Positions 8,650 to 18,533 are shown, numbered from the stretch's first letter. The stretch is 64,000 nt of DNA from JABFRJ01 sp963847145 (GCA_963847145.1 CAWJYN010000003.1:1488001-1552000), one strand, 5' to 3'. Numbers and translations: made by a program. Notes: generated from the letters alone by a model not told the origin.

Positions 8650-9654
8650 ATGGGCAGCCCGCGCGTCAGTGTTGTGGTCCCGCTCTATCAGACAGAGCGC
8701 TATATCGCGGAGACGCTAGCGTCCGTCTTGGCGCAGTCGTTTGACGATTTTGAAGTGATCGTGGTCGATGATGGCAGCCGTGACACAGGACCCGAGATCG
8801 CGCGCGGGACAGGTGATGACCGCGTTCGCGTGGTGATGCAGAGCAATCGTGGGCTTGCGGGCGCGCGCAACACCGGCATTCGCGAGGCGCGTGGCGCCTA
8901 CATTGCCTTGCTGGATGCGGATGACTGTTGGCATCGCGACAAACTTGCGCGCCACGTGGCTTTGTTGGATGCGCGACCGGACGTCGGTCTGAGCTATTCG
9001 GCATCCCGCCTGGTTGGTGACACCGGCGAGGATCTCGGAATGACGCAGTGGCCGCAACGGCGCACGGCTGGCTCCGCAGACGTGTTCTGCCGAAATCCGG
9101 TCGGCAATGGCTCGGCGCCCGTGCTGCGTCGCGCTGCCTTGGATGCGATTGCGTTCTGGGACGATGCCTTGCAGCGGACGTGCTGGTTTGATGAGAGCTT
9201 TCGCCAGTCGGAAGACATCGAGTGCTGGACACGCATCGCAGCAACGACGCATTGGCACCTCGCGCTGGTGCCGTTTGTGCTGACGGACTATCGGGTCAAT
9301 ACGGCCGGGCTTTCAGCCAATACCAGCAAGCAGCTTGAAACGTGGCGCCGCTTTCGCTCGAAGGTCAAAGGCTATGCGCCACACCTCGAGGCCAAGCATG
9401 GTGACCTGGCAGAAGCATTTCAGCTGCGCTACTTGGCGCGGCGGGCCGTAAAGAGCGGTGATGGCCGGAGGGCATTGCGCCTGATGCATGAGGGTCTGCG
9501 GCTGGGCCCGGCGATGCTCATCCATGAGCCAGTGCGCACTGCCGTGACTTATGGAGGAGCGCTCACGCGTGCGGCGCTTCCTAGTGCTGTCACAGAGCAT
9601 CTCCTATCACTGTTGCAGCGTACGGCCTATCAACGCCAGCCGTTGACGGCATAG
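8650..9654 (+). CDS. GT2 family glycosyltransferase
   Basis: A 334-residue GT-A enzyme, paralogous to the gene four bases upstream. Motifs: RVSVVVPLYQTERYIAETL, the donor site VIVVDDGSRDTGP, the metal site IALLDADDCWHRDKL and the catalytic-base region FRQSEDIECWTRIA. The four-base gap to the preceding stop implies one transcript. Two similar GT2 enzymes in tandem suggest two consecutive sugar additions to the same lipid-linked oligosaccharide. Confidence 0.9.
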   Translation: MGSPRVSVVVPLYQTERYIAETLASVLAQSFDDFEVIVVDDGSRDTGPEIARGTGDDRVRVVMQSNRGLAGARNTGIREARGAYIALLDADDCWHRDKLARHVALLDARPDVGLSYSASRLVGDTGEDLGMTQWPQRRTAGSADVFCRNPVGNGSAPVLRRAALDAIAFWDDALQRTCWFDESFRQSEDIECWTRIAATTHWHLALVPFVLTDYRVNTAGLSANTSKQLETWRRFRSKVKGYAPHLEAKHGDLAEAFQLRYLARRAVKSGDGRRALRLMHEGLRLGPAMLIHEPVRTAVTYGGALTRAALPSAVTEHLLSLLQRTAYQRQPLTA

Positions 9655-9663
9655 AGCGCGGCC

Positions 9664-10923
9664 ATGACGAGCAATGCCTCATCGATTGAACGGCAGGCGA
9701 CGCCGCGCGACGGATTGTGGCGCTCTATCGCCTATTACGGCTTGAGCGAGTTTGCGCAGCGGGCGACCCGTATTGCGACAACGGTAATGATTGCGCGGAC
9801 TTTGACCCCGATTGATCTCGGTATCGCGGCAATTGCGATCACGGTTTTTGAGATTGTCCGCATCGTAGCGAATGCCGGTATCGGTCAGGCTGTTGTGCGC
9901 GCTTTCGATGAGCAGTTAGCCGGGACTTGCGTTGCTGCACACCGGCTCGGCTGGGCCATCTGCATCGGGCTTGCGGTGTTTCAAGCAGCTATTGCTGGGG
10001 CTGCATATGCATGGACTGGCCGCGCGGATGTGGGATTGATGATCCTAGCGCTGGCGGGTGTCTATCTGATGATGCCAGCGGGACTTATCCAGAATTATCT
10101 GCTGCAGCGGGAGGCTCGGCACGGTGCTATCGCAGCGGTGGCGACAGCGCAGGCAGTCGCAGACAATGTTTTGACGATTGCGCTGGCGTTGGCGGGATAT
10201 GGACCGTGGGCCATCGTGCTGCCCAAGGTTCTCACCAGCCCGATCTGGTTGATTGGGATGCGGCGGGCACGGGCGTGGACGCCGGATCGAACCGCTGAAC
10301 CGGTTGCGGCGTTGGGCATACTCCGTTTTGCATGGCCGGTTCTGTTGGCAGAGTTGATGTCCACGTCGCGCATGCAATTCGATCGAATTCTTGTCGGTGC
10401 GATGCTGGGCGTCGAGGCGCTTGGGATTTATTTCTTCATTTCGAATGCTGGGGCCGGTCTATCGCATGCGCTGACGACAGCACTGTCCAACTCGCTGTAT
10501 CCATTTTTTGCGGCGGTTGGCGCGGCGCCACGCACATTGCTGGTCCGCCTCGACACGAGCCTGAAGCAGAAGGCTGTGCCGATCGCGGGCGTGGTGTTGC
10601 TGCAAGCCTGTTTTACGCCGGTGTATGTGCCACTGTTGTTTGGCGCGCGATGGACAAACGTGGCCTGGATGGCCGGCGTTCTGTGTATTGCGGCGGCGTG
10701 CAAGGTGTTCGCCGATGCTGGTGCGCAAGCGCTGCGGGCAGCCGGGGAGACGCGATTCGAATTCGGCGGAGTCGTTGTGATTACGGCGATCAGCCTGATG
10801 GCGCTGGGCATGGGGTTGCAGCTGGGGCTGGAAACCGGCGTGGCGGCTCTGGCGCTGGTCAATGGGTTGTCGCAACTGGCCTTTGCGGTTTTAGCGCGGC
10901 GCGCAATCAGACGCCTTGTTTAA
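9664..10923 (+). CDS. Wzx-type lipid-linked oligosaccharide flippase
   Basis: A 419-residue integral membrane protein with about 12 hydrophobic segments spread over its whole length, in the MATE-like polysaccharide export family (Polysacc_synt). The N-terminal YYGLSEFAQRATRIATTVMI and DLGIAAIAITVFEI, and the central LMSTSRMQFDRILVGAMLG, are the conserved places in this family (membrane-embedded basic and acidic residues). Nine bases separate it from the upstream glycosyltransferase. It should flip the undecaprenyl-linked repeat unit across the inner membrane for polymerisation by the Wzy-like protein downstream. Confidence 0.87.
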   Translation: MTSNASSIERQATPRDGLWRSIAYYGLSEFAQRATRIATTVMIARTLTPIDLGIAAIAITVFEIVRIVANAGIGQAVVRAFDEQLAGTCVAAHRLGWAICIGLAVFQAAIAGAAYAWTGRADVGLMILALAGVYLMMPAGLIQNYLLQREARHGAIAAVATAQAVADNVLTIALALAGYGPWAIVLPKVLTSPIWLIGMRRARAWTPDRTAEPVAALGILRFAWPVLLAELMSTSRMQFDRILVGAMLGVEALGIYFFISNAGAGLSHALTTALSNSLYPFFAAVGAAPRTLLVRLDTSLKQKAVPIAGVVLLQACFTPVYVPLLFGARWTNVAWMAGVLCIAAACKVFADAGAQALRAAGETRFEFGGVVVITAISLMALGMGLQLGLETGVAALALVNGLSQLAFAVLARRAIRRLV

Positions 10924-10970
10924 CGGGTTGCTAACGGCTCAGTGCCACGGTTGCTTGCCCGCTTCCTAGG

Positions 10971-11801
10971 ATGTCTTCGATGCCTCAACTCTACGGCTTG
11001 CTGATTGCCCGCGATGAGGCTGATGTGATCGAGCAGTGCCTGACGCACGCGCTTGGACACTGTGACAAGATTATTCTCATGGACAACAATTCCACGGACG
11101 GCACGTGGGAGATCATGCAGGCCATGGCTGCGCGCCACCCCGGCCGTATCGTCGCCCATTGCAGGCTCACGGTGCCGTTTCACGACCGTCTCCGCGCGAT
11201 TGCCTACAATGCGTTTCATGGCGAACTGACGGCTTCGGATTGGTGGCTGCGGCTGGATGCGGACGAGTTTTTGAACGAACATCCACAACCAGTGATGCAG
11301 GTTGCCAATGCGGAAGCCGCCGATTTCGTGCGCGCTTATCAGATGACGTTCGAGCTGACCGATCTCGATGTGGCGGCCATTGAGCGCGGTGCGGACGACC
11401 GCGGCTTGCCGATCGAGCAGCGCCGCCGGCACTACCGGGTCAACTGGCGCGAATACCGGTTGTTCCGCAACGATCCGGCAACGCTATGGGATGTTGAGCT
11501 CAATCCGCAGTTTCCTCAGAACCTTTCGAAGGGGCGCGTGGCTTCGCGGACGATCTTTAACCGGCACTATCAGAATCGGGATATCCAACAGGTGAATGCG
11601 CGCATTGCGATCCGCGCCGCCAATGCGTCGTTTGCACATGTGGGCAGTGCAGATTGGCGGCAATACGTTACACCGGTCCGCAATTGCCATGTCTACGCAG
11701 CGGGGACCCCTGTCAAATTTTCGCCGCTGGGGGATTTCTGGTGGCCGCGCTTCAAATTGGAACTGGGCCAGCGCCTGGGCCGCCTGGCCCGGCCAGCGTA
11801 G
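10971..11801 (+). CDS. Glycosyltransferase family 2 protein (Glyco_tranf_2_4-like)
   Basis: A 276-residue protein. LYGLLIARDEADVIEQCL near residue 7 and IILMDNNSTDGTWEIM near residue 35 are the signatures of the GT2 subgroup that acts on acceptors late in a pathway. WWLRLDADEFLNEHP carries the metal-binding DAD. The C-terminal part holds many Arg/Trp and the string RAANASFAHVGSADW. A second in-frame ATG nine bases in is an equally possible start. It follows the flippase in the same orientation and probably modifies the repeat unit; specificity unknown. Confidence 0.85.
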   Translation: MSSMPQLYGLLIARDEADVIEQCLTHALGHCDKIILMDNNSTDGTWEIMQAMAARHPGRIVAHCRLTVPFHDRLRAIAYNAFHGELTASDWWLRLDADEFLNEHPQPVMQVANAEAADFVRAYQMTFELTDLDVAAIERGADDRGLPIEQRRRHYRVNWREYRLFRNDPATLWDVELNPQFPQNLSKGRVASRTIFNRHYQNRDIQQVNARIAIRAANASFAHVGSADWRQYVTPVRNCHVYAAGTPVKFSPLGDFWWPRFKLELGQRLGRLARPA

Positions 11802-12007
11802 CGGTCTGTGGGATGGCCTTGGGGCATTGCACAACCATGACGGCAACGGCCGGTGGGCCAAACTTCGCGCGTCGGAGGTAAATCATTTGTGCCGCCACCA
11901 CCGCCAGTGGCGAGCCGTTTTGGCACCAAACGTAATAGAAAATAAGGAGACATGGGCGATGGTCAACCGTCAGATTTTGTATGTAGCAATAGGTTGCACA
12001 TCGCTCG

Positions 12008-13444
12008 ATGGCCGAGGCCAGTGACATCCATTTGAACATGCGCGCTTCCAATGCGGACGCGGCGGCGCCGCCACGTCTGCGGCGTAAGAGCGATGTCGCG
12101 TGGCCCTATATCCGCGGCGCGGTGTTGTCGGTGGTCTGCATCTGGGTGTTTGTGCTGACCTACCTTGCTTTTACGCCGCGGACCTACGTCAGCCGCTGGA
12201 CGCTCAACTTGCCCGGCGCGACGAGTAGCGTCAGCGTTTCGCTCGAAAGTATCGGCCAAACAAACTCGACGCCAAGTTCGCCGTTCTCAAGCGCGGCGCT
12301 GTCACCGAAGGTCGTCTACAAGGAAATTGCGGACGGTGAAAAGGTGCGGTCAGCGGCGGCGCAATCGCTTGGGTTGACGCTGCTTGAATACGGTCGCCCT
12401 CGCGTCAAGCTGGTCGATGAAACCGCGCTGATGCTGTTTGAAATGACGGCGCGTTCACCAGACGAGGCCAAGCGGCGCAGTGATGCGCTGATCGCGGCTT
12501 TTCACAGCGAGCTCGAGCGGCTGCGGAACGACGAACTCGACAAGCGTACGGCCGCGATCCGGCACAACCTTATCGACCACCAGCAACGCTCAAAAGTCAC
12601 CCGTGAGAACATCGTCCACGCGCAGGTCGATGCCGGATTGATATCGGCTAATCAGTTCGCGGAGATGGTGACGGGTTTGACCAGTTTGCGCCGCCGCATT
12701 CTTGATCTTGGGAGCGAGGTCGACAAAGCGGCCGACGAGCAGGCGCGGCTGGCGTCGCAACTCGGGACAACGGCCGTCGAGGCGGGGCAGGCCTTGCGTT
12801 TGGCTGGTGATCCTGGATTGCAGAAGGTTCTGCAAGAGTACGCCGATGCGGCGACGCTGTTTGCGGCTGACGATGAAAGGTTCGGCGAGCGGCATCCGCA
12901 GCAACTCGCCACACTCAACCGCCGTGATGCGGCTCTTTTGCGTTTGAGGGCCGTCGTTGCAGGACTTGCCCCGGGCGATCGCGCACCGATTCACGCCGAG
13001 CGGCTGGCGACGGTAGTGAACAACTCGGCACGCTCAGATCTCTTCGCAACACTTGTGCGCAATGATTCGGTGCTTGAAGGGCGGCGGCGGGAGCTATCGT
13101 CGCTGAACGCTGAGCGACTGAAAATTGAGGCGGACGTCGCACGGCTGAGCCCGATTGCAGCGCGGTTGGAAGAATTGAAAAAGGAGCAGCTGGTTGCCGA
13201 TGCTGTCTTGAGCTCAGCGATGGCGCGGCTCGACAGCTCCAAGTCCGACATTTACGGCAGCTATCCGATCGTGCAGGTCGTTGCTCCTCCGGATATCGCC
13301 GATGCCGCTGCCCAACCGCGACCGCTCTATGCGGCGCTCGGTGGGATCAGCGGAAGCTTTTTTGCCTGTCTCGCCTGGATGCTCGCATGGTTGCAGTCAC
13401 ACCATCGCTCGACACGCCGGAAGAACGACTCGTTTTCTGGATGA
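12008..13444 (+). CDS. Wzz/GumC-like polysaccharide chain-length or co-polymerase protein
   Basis: A 478-residue protein with one membrane segment near the N-terminus (~38-60, VLSVVCIWVFVLTYLAF), a long, mostly coiled periplasmic region (heptad-like Leu/Arg/Glu from ~160 to 400), and a second membrane segment near residue 445 (YAALGGISGSFFACLAWML). This two-ended topology is that of polysaccharide co-polymerases. There is no C-terminal tyrosine-kinase domain, so it resembles Wzz/PCP-1 or GumC-like forms more than Wzc. It overlaps the next gene by about 58 bases, so polymerase and chain-length protein are probably coupled. It likely sets the chain length of the polysaccharide. Confidence 0.82.
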   Translation: MAEASDIHLNMRASNADAAAPPRLRRKSDVAWPYIRGAVLSVVCIWVFVLTYLAFTPRTYVSRWTLNLPGATSSVSVSLESIGQTNSTPSSPFSSAALSPKVVYKEIADGEKVRSAAAQSLGLTLLEYGRPRVKLVDETALMLFEMTARSPDEAKRRSDALIAAFHSELERLRNDELDKRTAAIRHNLIDHQQRSKVTRENIVHAQVDAGLISANQFAEMVTGLTSLRRRILDLGSEVDKAADEQARLASQLGTTAVEAGQALRLAGDPGLQKVLQEYADAATLFAADDERFGERHPQQLATLNRRDAALLRLRAVVAGLAPGDRAPIHAERLATVVNNSARSDLFATLVRNDSVLEGRRRELSSLNAERLKIEADVARLSPIAARLEELKKEQLVADAVLSSAMARLDSSKSDIYGSYPIVQVVAPPDIADAAAQPRPLYAALGGISGSFFACLAWMLAWLQSHHRSTRRKNDSFSG

Positions 13445-14712
13445 TTGTCGGCACCTGGGGGCTATGGCTCATCGGGGGACTCTATCACCTTTTCCCGATC
13501 CTCGGGTGGGTGCTGGTTGGCATCGCTGTGGGGCGACGCGTCGGGCTGCTTGCTGATGGCGGACATGAGCCGCAGCCGCTGCCATGGGGGGTCATGGCGT
13601 GGCTGATCGGCATGTTTGCGATGCTGGTCGCACTCGTCGCTGCGCACATCGACTTCGATCACGAGGCGGGCCAGTTCATCAAGTCGTTATTTGGCTGGAT
13701 CAAAGGCTGGGGGCTGATGGCCGCTTTTGTCTTTGCGGGGGCGGAACTGCGGATCAAGCCAATTGTGATCTTTCGCGCCAACAACATCCTTGCGGCGCAG
13801 TGCCTGCTCTTAACGCCTGTGTTCGTGGTCTGCGCGCTCGCGGGTGTGCCCGATACGCTTTACGTGTCGCCGTTGGCTTATCTTGGCGGCCCGGGGCCCG
13901 CGTTCTTTTCGGTTATCACGCATGCCTGGGATCCAGGCGCGTTGGGCTTTCGCTTGTTCTATTTCGCGCCGTGGTCGCCGGCAGCCGCATTCTGCGCGCA
14001 CATTGGGCTGGTCTGCGGGATCTTTGATACGCGTTGGCGGTGGCGCATTATCGGCGTCGCATCGGCGCTCGTTGTTTGTGGGTTTTCGCAGTCACGCCTA
14101 TCGCTGATCGCGGTGCCGTTGCTGCTGATCGGACTGCCATTGGCGTCTAGCCTGCTGCGCGCATGGCCGGCAGCAATTGCTGCATGTCTTGCAACCGTCG
14201 GGTTGCTGCTGCTGACCCAGGTCAAAGACGCCATCGATGATGCGATCCAGGCTTTCATGGGTGCGCGGGCGGATTCTTCACGGGTGCGTTCTGCGTTGGC
14301 GCGCATTGCCTACCGCCGCTGGGAGACCGAAGCGCCGATTTTTGGCCATGGTATTGTGGAGCGCGGTTCGCATTTGGTGGAATTCATGCCGATCGGGTCG
14401 CATCACACCTGGCACGGATTGCTGTTCGTGAAGGGTGCGGTCGGGTTTGCGGCGCTGGCGTTGCCGCTGGCGTGGAGCTTCTTTGAGATGCTGGCGAAGG
14501 CGCAGCGTGACGCCGTTGCGCGTGCGGCTTTAGGTATGGTGCTGGTGCTGTTGTTCAACTCGTTTGGCGAAAATCTGGAGATTCTCGCCTATCTGGCTTG
14601 GCCGGGCTTGCTGGTCATTGGGATCGCTGCGAAGCGCAAGCTGCTGGTGCCAGAAGTATGGGCTGGTCAGTTGCGGCCAGCCTTCAAGGTGCATCCGGAG
14701 CTAGCGACCTGA
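13387..14712 (+). CDS. Wzy/O-antigen ligase-like polysaccharide polymerase
   Basis: A 441-residue integral membrane protein with about 11 hydrophobic segments and one large periplasmic loop (~300-350) containing HGIVERGSHLVEFMPIGSHHTWH. A long loop rich in Arg/His in the C-terminal half is the hallmark of the Wzy_C/O-antigen ligase superfamily. The start used gives MVAVTPSLDTPEERLVFW, which reads as a natural N-terminus for this group but overlaps the upstream gene by 58 bases; a second ATG at 13441 would give an ATGA overlap. Placed after flippase and chain-length genes, it probably polymerises the flipped repeat units. Ligase activity is the alternative. Confidence 0.83.
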   Translation: MVAVTPSLDTPEERLVFWMIVGTWGLWLIGGLYHLFPILGWVLVGIAVGRRVGLLADGGHEPQPLPWGVMAWLIGMFAMLVALVAAHIDFDHEAGQFIKSLFGWIKGWGLMAAFVFAGAELRIKPIVIFRANNILAAQCLLLTPVFVVCALAGVPDTLYVSPLAYLGGPGPAFFSVITHAWDPGALGFRLFYFAPWSPAAAFCAHIGLVCGIFDTRWRWRIIGVASALVVCGFSQSRLSLIAVPLLLIGLPLASSLLRAWPAAIAACLATVGLLLLTQVKDAIDDAIQAFMGARADSSRVRSALARIAYRRWETEAPIFGHGIVERGSHLVEFMPIGSHHTWHGLLFVKGAVGFAALALPLAWSFFEMLAKAQRDAVARAALGMVLVLLFNSFGENLEILAYLAWPGLLVIGIAAKRKLLVPEVWAGQLRPAFKVHPELAT

Positions 14713-14718
14713 TCGCGT

Positions 14719-15501
14719 TCAGAGGTTGGGGATCACTCGCGTCAGTTTCCAATCGCCGCCGGTGAACGACATCGCGACAGTGCCATCGGCCTTGGGTTGG
14801 GCCGCATCTCTTGCGACAGACGCATAGAAGCTCAGCGGGCCATCGAAGCCGAAGGCTTTTAGGTTGCCCAGGCCGAAGCTGCGATTGGCAGGCGCGGGGC
14901 CGGATTTGGTGTCCGGTGCGCTGGGTGCTGCTTCGCCAGATTTCTTTATGCCGCCGAGGGCCTTGCCAAGGACTCCGGCGAGGTCCGGGCCAGCGCCCGA
15001 CGTGGCACCACCGGTGGCGCTACCAAGAACCTGACCCAGAATGCCGCCCATGCCGCCGCCACCGCTACCAGCCCCTGCAGGGTTCCCAGCCCCGCCACTG
15101 CCTGTCATTGCGCCGATCTGGCCGGCAGCTTCGCCGAGAATTTTTTCAACGGCGGCTGATACATTGCCGCCCTCGTGCGCAATGCGAATGACGTTGCTCG
15201 GGGTGACCACAGCGGCAAGGATTTGATCAACAAGTTTGCCCTGCATCTGTGCTTTCACGTCGCTGCCCATGGTTTGTGCGAGCGGACCCAGGCCGCGCAG
15301 CTCTTGATCAATGCGCTTGCCCATTTCAGCACTCACGACCGGCCGCAAGCTCTCGCGAACCGACGGAAAATCGATCTTGCCGTCGAGGGCAGCGGCATCC
15401 TTAGCGCTCAGTGCCTGGGCGATGCGATATCCGGACCATGCGGGCCACGCGACGTAGAAGCCGAGAGCAGCAAGGATCAGCAAACCGATCAATCGTCGCA
15501 T
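14719..15501 (-). CDS. DUF2939 domain-containing protein
   Basis: A 260-residue protein with one N-terminal membrane segment (RRLIGLLILAALGFYVAWPA) followed by SGYRIAQALSAKDAAALDG and FPSVRESLRPVV, the conserved start of the DUF2939 family. Residues ~130-180 form a low-complexity Gly/Ala/Ser-rich linker (GGAGNPAGAGSGGGGMGG), and the C-terminal ~50 residues are again ordered (FDGPLSFYASVARD, FTGGDWKLTRVIPNL). The family is of unknown function and is probably periplasmic and inner-membrane anchored. It converges on the exopolysaccharide run and has no operon partner. Confidence 0.8.
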   Translation of the reverse strand: MRRLIGLLILAALGFYVAWPAWSGYRIAQALSAKDAAALDGKIDFPSVRESLRPVVSAEMGKRIDQELRGLGPLAQTMGSDVKAQMQGKLVDQILAAVVTPSNVIRIAHEGGNVSAAVEKILGEAAGQIGAMTGSGGAGNPAGAGSGGGGMGGILGQVLGSATGGATSGAGPDLAGVLGKALGGIKKSGEAAPSAPDTKSGPAPANRSFGLGNLKAFGFDGPLSFYASVARDAAQPKADGTVAMSFTGGDWKLTRVIPNL

Positions 15502-15831
15502 GGGACACCCTTTATTGGAACAGGCATTGTGCCGGGTACGTAACCAGAGCGCCGTCCATTTTCGAACTGCCGCTCCTTCGTCTCGCCTCTACGCATACAC
15601 CGCGTACGGCTTTATGGCCACTGCGTGGTCGGGTGCCGGCGCGACGGCCTGACTGACGATGGCCTGGGGATGAGATCGCGCCAAACGTGCCGGTGGGTGT
15701 CGAATCGATCTATGGGTTGAGGCTTGTCAATCAACGCTGCTCGATGGACGTGGGGCGCGAAAAGGGTCACGATGCAATCGCACCTGGCAGTGAAGAGCCA
15801 GCCGGACACGCTTGAGGGAGCGGGGCCAACG

Positions 15832-17973
15832 ATGGACGATGCACAGGCGGTTCTGGAAAAAACGTTCGGTTACAAGTCGTTCCGTTTACATCAGCAGGCT
15901 ATTATCAGTGCACTGATCGACGGCCGAGACGTGCTGGCGCTGATGCCGACGGGCGGTGGCAAGTCACTGTGCTACCAGATCCCGGCGCTGGTGCGCCGCG
16001 GTACGGGCGTTGTCGTATCACCGCTGATTGCGCTGATGCAGGACCAGGTCAACGCGCTGAAGGAGGCCGGTGTTCGCGCGGCCTTTCTCAATTCGACGCT
16101 GTCGTGGGGTGAGGTGCAGGAGGTTGAGGCGGCACTGACGAACGGCAAACTGGACGTGCTGTATGTGGCGCCTGAGCGTTTGGTGCAGGAACGCACGTTG
16201 TTGCTGCTGGAGCGCGCCGATCTCTCGGTGTTTGCTATCGACGAGGCGCACTGCGTGGCCCAATGGGGGCATGATTTCCGGCCAGAGTATCGCCAACTGC
16301 GTATTCTGCCGGAGCGGTTTCCATCGGTGCCGCGCATTGCATTGACGGCGACAGCCGATCAACGGACGCGTGAAGAGATAGTTGCTGAGTTGCGGCTGGA
16401 AAATGCCGAGCGGTTCGTGGCCTCGTTTGACCGGCCCAACATTCGCTACACGATCAGCGAGCAGGGTTCGCTGGCCGGGCGAGAGCGGTTACTGCACTTT
16501 ATCGAGGCGGAGCACAAAGACGAGGCGGGGATCGTCTACTGCCTGTCGCGCAAAAACGTCGAGGAGACGGCGGCGTGGCTGACGTCGAAGGGCCGCCGTG
16601 CGCTGGCATATCACGCAGGGTTGCCGCCAGAGACGCGCCGGTCAACGCAAGAGAAGTTTCTCAAGGACGACGGGCTGGTCATCTGCGCGACGATCGCGTT
16701 TGGCATGGGGATCGACAAGCCCGATGTGCGGTTTGTTGCACATCTCAATCTGCCGAAGTCGATTGAGAGCTACTACCAAGAGACCGGCCGCGCTGGCCGC
16801 GATGGCGAGCCGGCGAATGCATGGATGTGTTATGGCATTCAGGATATCATCACGCAGCGGCAATGGATTGCGCAGGGTGAGGGCTCTGACGCGCACAAGC
16901 AGATGCAACGGCAAAAGCTCGATGCGTTGATTGGCCTTACAGAGACACCGAGCTGCCGGCGGCAGCGGTTGCTGGCGTATTTCGACGAAACGCACGCTGG
17001 CGGCTGCGGCAATTGCGATACCTGTCTGACGCCACCGCGGACGTTTGATGGGACAATTGCTGCGCAAAAGGCATTGTCTGCCATCTATAGGACCGGGCAG
17101 CGATTCGGGGTCGGCTATCTGGTCGATGTACTGGCGGGCAAGGCCGATCCGCGCATTCTGAAAAATGCACATGACAAGTTGAATGTTTTTGGCACCGGCA
17201 AGGATTTGAAGCCTGACACCTGGCGCGGATTATTCAGGCAACTGATGGCGTCCGGTTATGTGGCGACAGATGAAGAGGGCCATGGGTCGCTGACGCTGAC
17301 CGACCGGGCGCGGCCGCTGTTGCGTGGTGAAGAGCAATTCCTCATGCGCGAAGTTGTGGCAACGGCGAAGGCCGAGCGCGGGAAGGCGGCGCGCGACAAG
17401 GCATCTGGTGCGTCGTCGTTGTCAGAAGGTAGTGAGGGTCTCTATGCGGCGCTGAAAGTGTTGCGCCAGAAGCTGGCAGCCGATGCTGGCTTGCCGCCTT
17501 ATGTGATCTGCCATGATCGGACGCTGGTGGAACTTGCGCAGAAACGACCGGCGAGCGAGACGGAGTTGCACGATATCTCTGGTCTGGGTGATCGGAAGAT
17601 TGCGCGGTATGGCGCTGCCCTGTTGGAGGTCATCGGGCAATTCAAGGCACATCCCATCCTGATTAACCGGCTGTCGGCGACGGTGAATGTTACGTTGGCG
17701 CAGCATCTGGCCGGTAAAAGCGCGGACGAGATCGCGGCGGCGCGTGGATTGGAGTTAAGCACCGTTTATGGGCATTTTGCCGACGCTATTGCGGCGAGCC
17801 TGGTTGATGCCAAAGACGTGCTGCTGCTGGATGCCGCCGATATCGATGAAATCACCGCGGCGTTTGAGCAGTGTCAGACCCTGGAAACTGGGAAGCTTGG
17901 CCCTGCGCACGCCGCGCTTGAGGGCAAGTATGACTACGGCATCTTGAAGTGCCTGCTGGCAGAGCTGGGGTAG
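15832..17973 (+). CDS. recQ: ATP-dependent DNA helicase RecQ
   Basis: A 713-residue 3'-5' helicase for recombination and fork repair. The N-terminal FGYKSFRLHQQ (Q-like motif) is followed by Walker A MPTGGGKSLCYQIP, the DEAH box IDEAHCVAQWGHDFRP, ALTATAD (motif III), GRAGRDGEP (motif VI), then the RecQ zinc site (RRQRLLAYFDE, CGNCDTC), an RQC winged helix, an HRDC domain (~535-610) and a C-terminal HTH_40-like domain (SADEIAAARGLELSTVYGHF). It is longer than the ~610-residue E. coli protein because of that extra domain. ATGs at 15724 and 15772 are in frame; the one at 15832 was chosen because RecQ proteins begin only a few residues before FGYxxFR and a GGAG lies upstream. Confidence 0.95.
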   Translation: MDDAQAVLEKTFGYKSFRLHQQAIISALIDGRDVLALMPTGGGKSLCYQIPALVRRGTGVVVSPLIALMQDQVNALKEAGVRAAFLNSTLSWGEVQEVEAALTNGKLDVLYVAPERLVQERTLLLLERADLSVFAIDEAHCVAQWGHDFRPEYRQLRILPERFPSVPRIALTATADQRTREEIVAELRLENAERFVASFDRPNIRYTISEQGSLAGRERLLHFIEAEHKDEAGIVYCLSRKNVEETAAWLTSKGRRALAYHAGLPPETRRSTQEKFLKDDGLVICATIAFGMGIDKPDVRFVAHLNLPKSIESYYQETGRAGRDGEPANAWMCYGIQDIITQRQWIAQGEGSDAHKQMQRQKLDALIGLTETPSCRRQRLLAYFDETHAGGCGNCDTCLTPPRTFDGTIAAQKALSAIYRTGQRFGVGYLVDVLAGKADPRILKNAHDKLNVFGTGKDLKPDTWRGLFRQLMASGYVATDEEGHGSLTLTDRARPLLRGEEQFLMREVVATAKAERGKAARDKASGASSLSEGSEGLYAALKVLRQKLAADAGLPPYVICHDRTLVELAQKRPASETELHDISGLGDRKIARYGAALLEVIGQFKAHPILINRLSATVNVTLAQHLAGKSADEIAAARGLELSTVYGHFADAIAASLVDAKDVLLLDAADIDEITAAFEQCQTLETGKLGPAHAALEGKYDYGILKCLLAELG

Positions 17974-18074
17974 GGTTGGCGCTGTCAGGCCGCGCGGGGC
18001 CGCCTTGCCCCCCTGTTGCGCCCCTGCTAAGAGCGCGCAACTTCAGACACCGACAACCATCCGGAGAGCCACCC

Positions 18075-18497
18075 ATGGCGATCGAGCACACGTTTTCCAT
18101 TATCAAGCCTGACGCTACACGCCGCAATATGACGGGCGCGATCAATGCCGTCATCGAGAAGGCAGGTCTTTCAATCATCGCGCAGAAGCGAGTGCGCTGG
18201 ACCCGTGCGCAGGCCGAGAAGTTCTACGAAGAGCACAAGGCGCGGCCGTTCTTTGGCGAGCTTTGCACGTTCATGACGTCGGGTCCGATTGTGCTGCAGG
18301 TATTGTCTGGTGAAGGGGCGATCGCCAAGTATCGCGATGTGATGGGCGCGACGGATCCGAAGGAAGCCAAAGACGGGACCATCCGGAAGCTGTTTGCGGT
18401 ATCGAAAGGCGAGAACTCTTCGCACGGCTCTGACAGCCCCGCTGCCGCCGAGCGTGAGATTGCGTTGAACTTCCGCCTCGACGAAATCGTTGGCTGA
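18075..18497 (+). CDS. ndk: Nucleoside diphosphate kinase
   Basis: A 140-residue enzyme, the usual bacterial length, that moves the gamma-phosphate between nucleoside tri- and diphosphates in the cytosol. MAIEHTFSIIKPDATRRN is the conserved N-terminus with the nucleotide-binding Lys; the catalytic phospho-His is in NSSHGSDSPAAAEREI, and the Arg residues of ATDPKEAKDGTIRK are present. The start at 18075 has a GGAG 11 bases upstream. It is a single gene between recQ and tsaD, all on the plus strand. Confidence 0.97.
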   Translation: MAIEHTFSIIKPDATRRNMTGAINAVIEKAGLSIIAQKRVRWTRAQAEKFYEEHKARPFFGELCTFMTSGPIVLQVLSGEGAIAKYRDVMGATDPKEAKDGTIRKLFAVSKGENSSHGSDSPAAAEREIALNFRLDEIVG

Positions 18498-18533
18498 TGG
18501 AGCGGACCTGCCTTTTCGGGCGGTTATCCTGAC

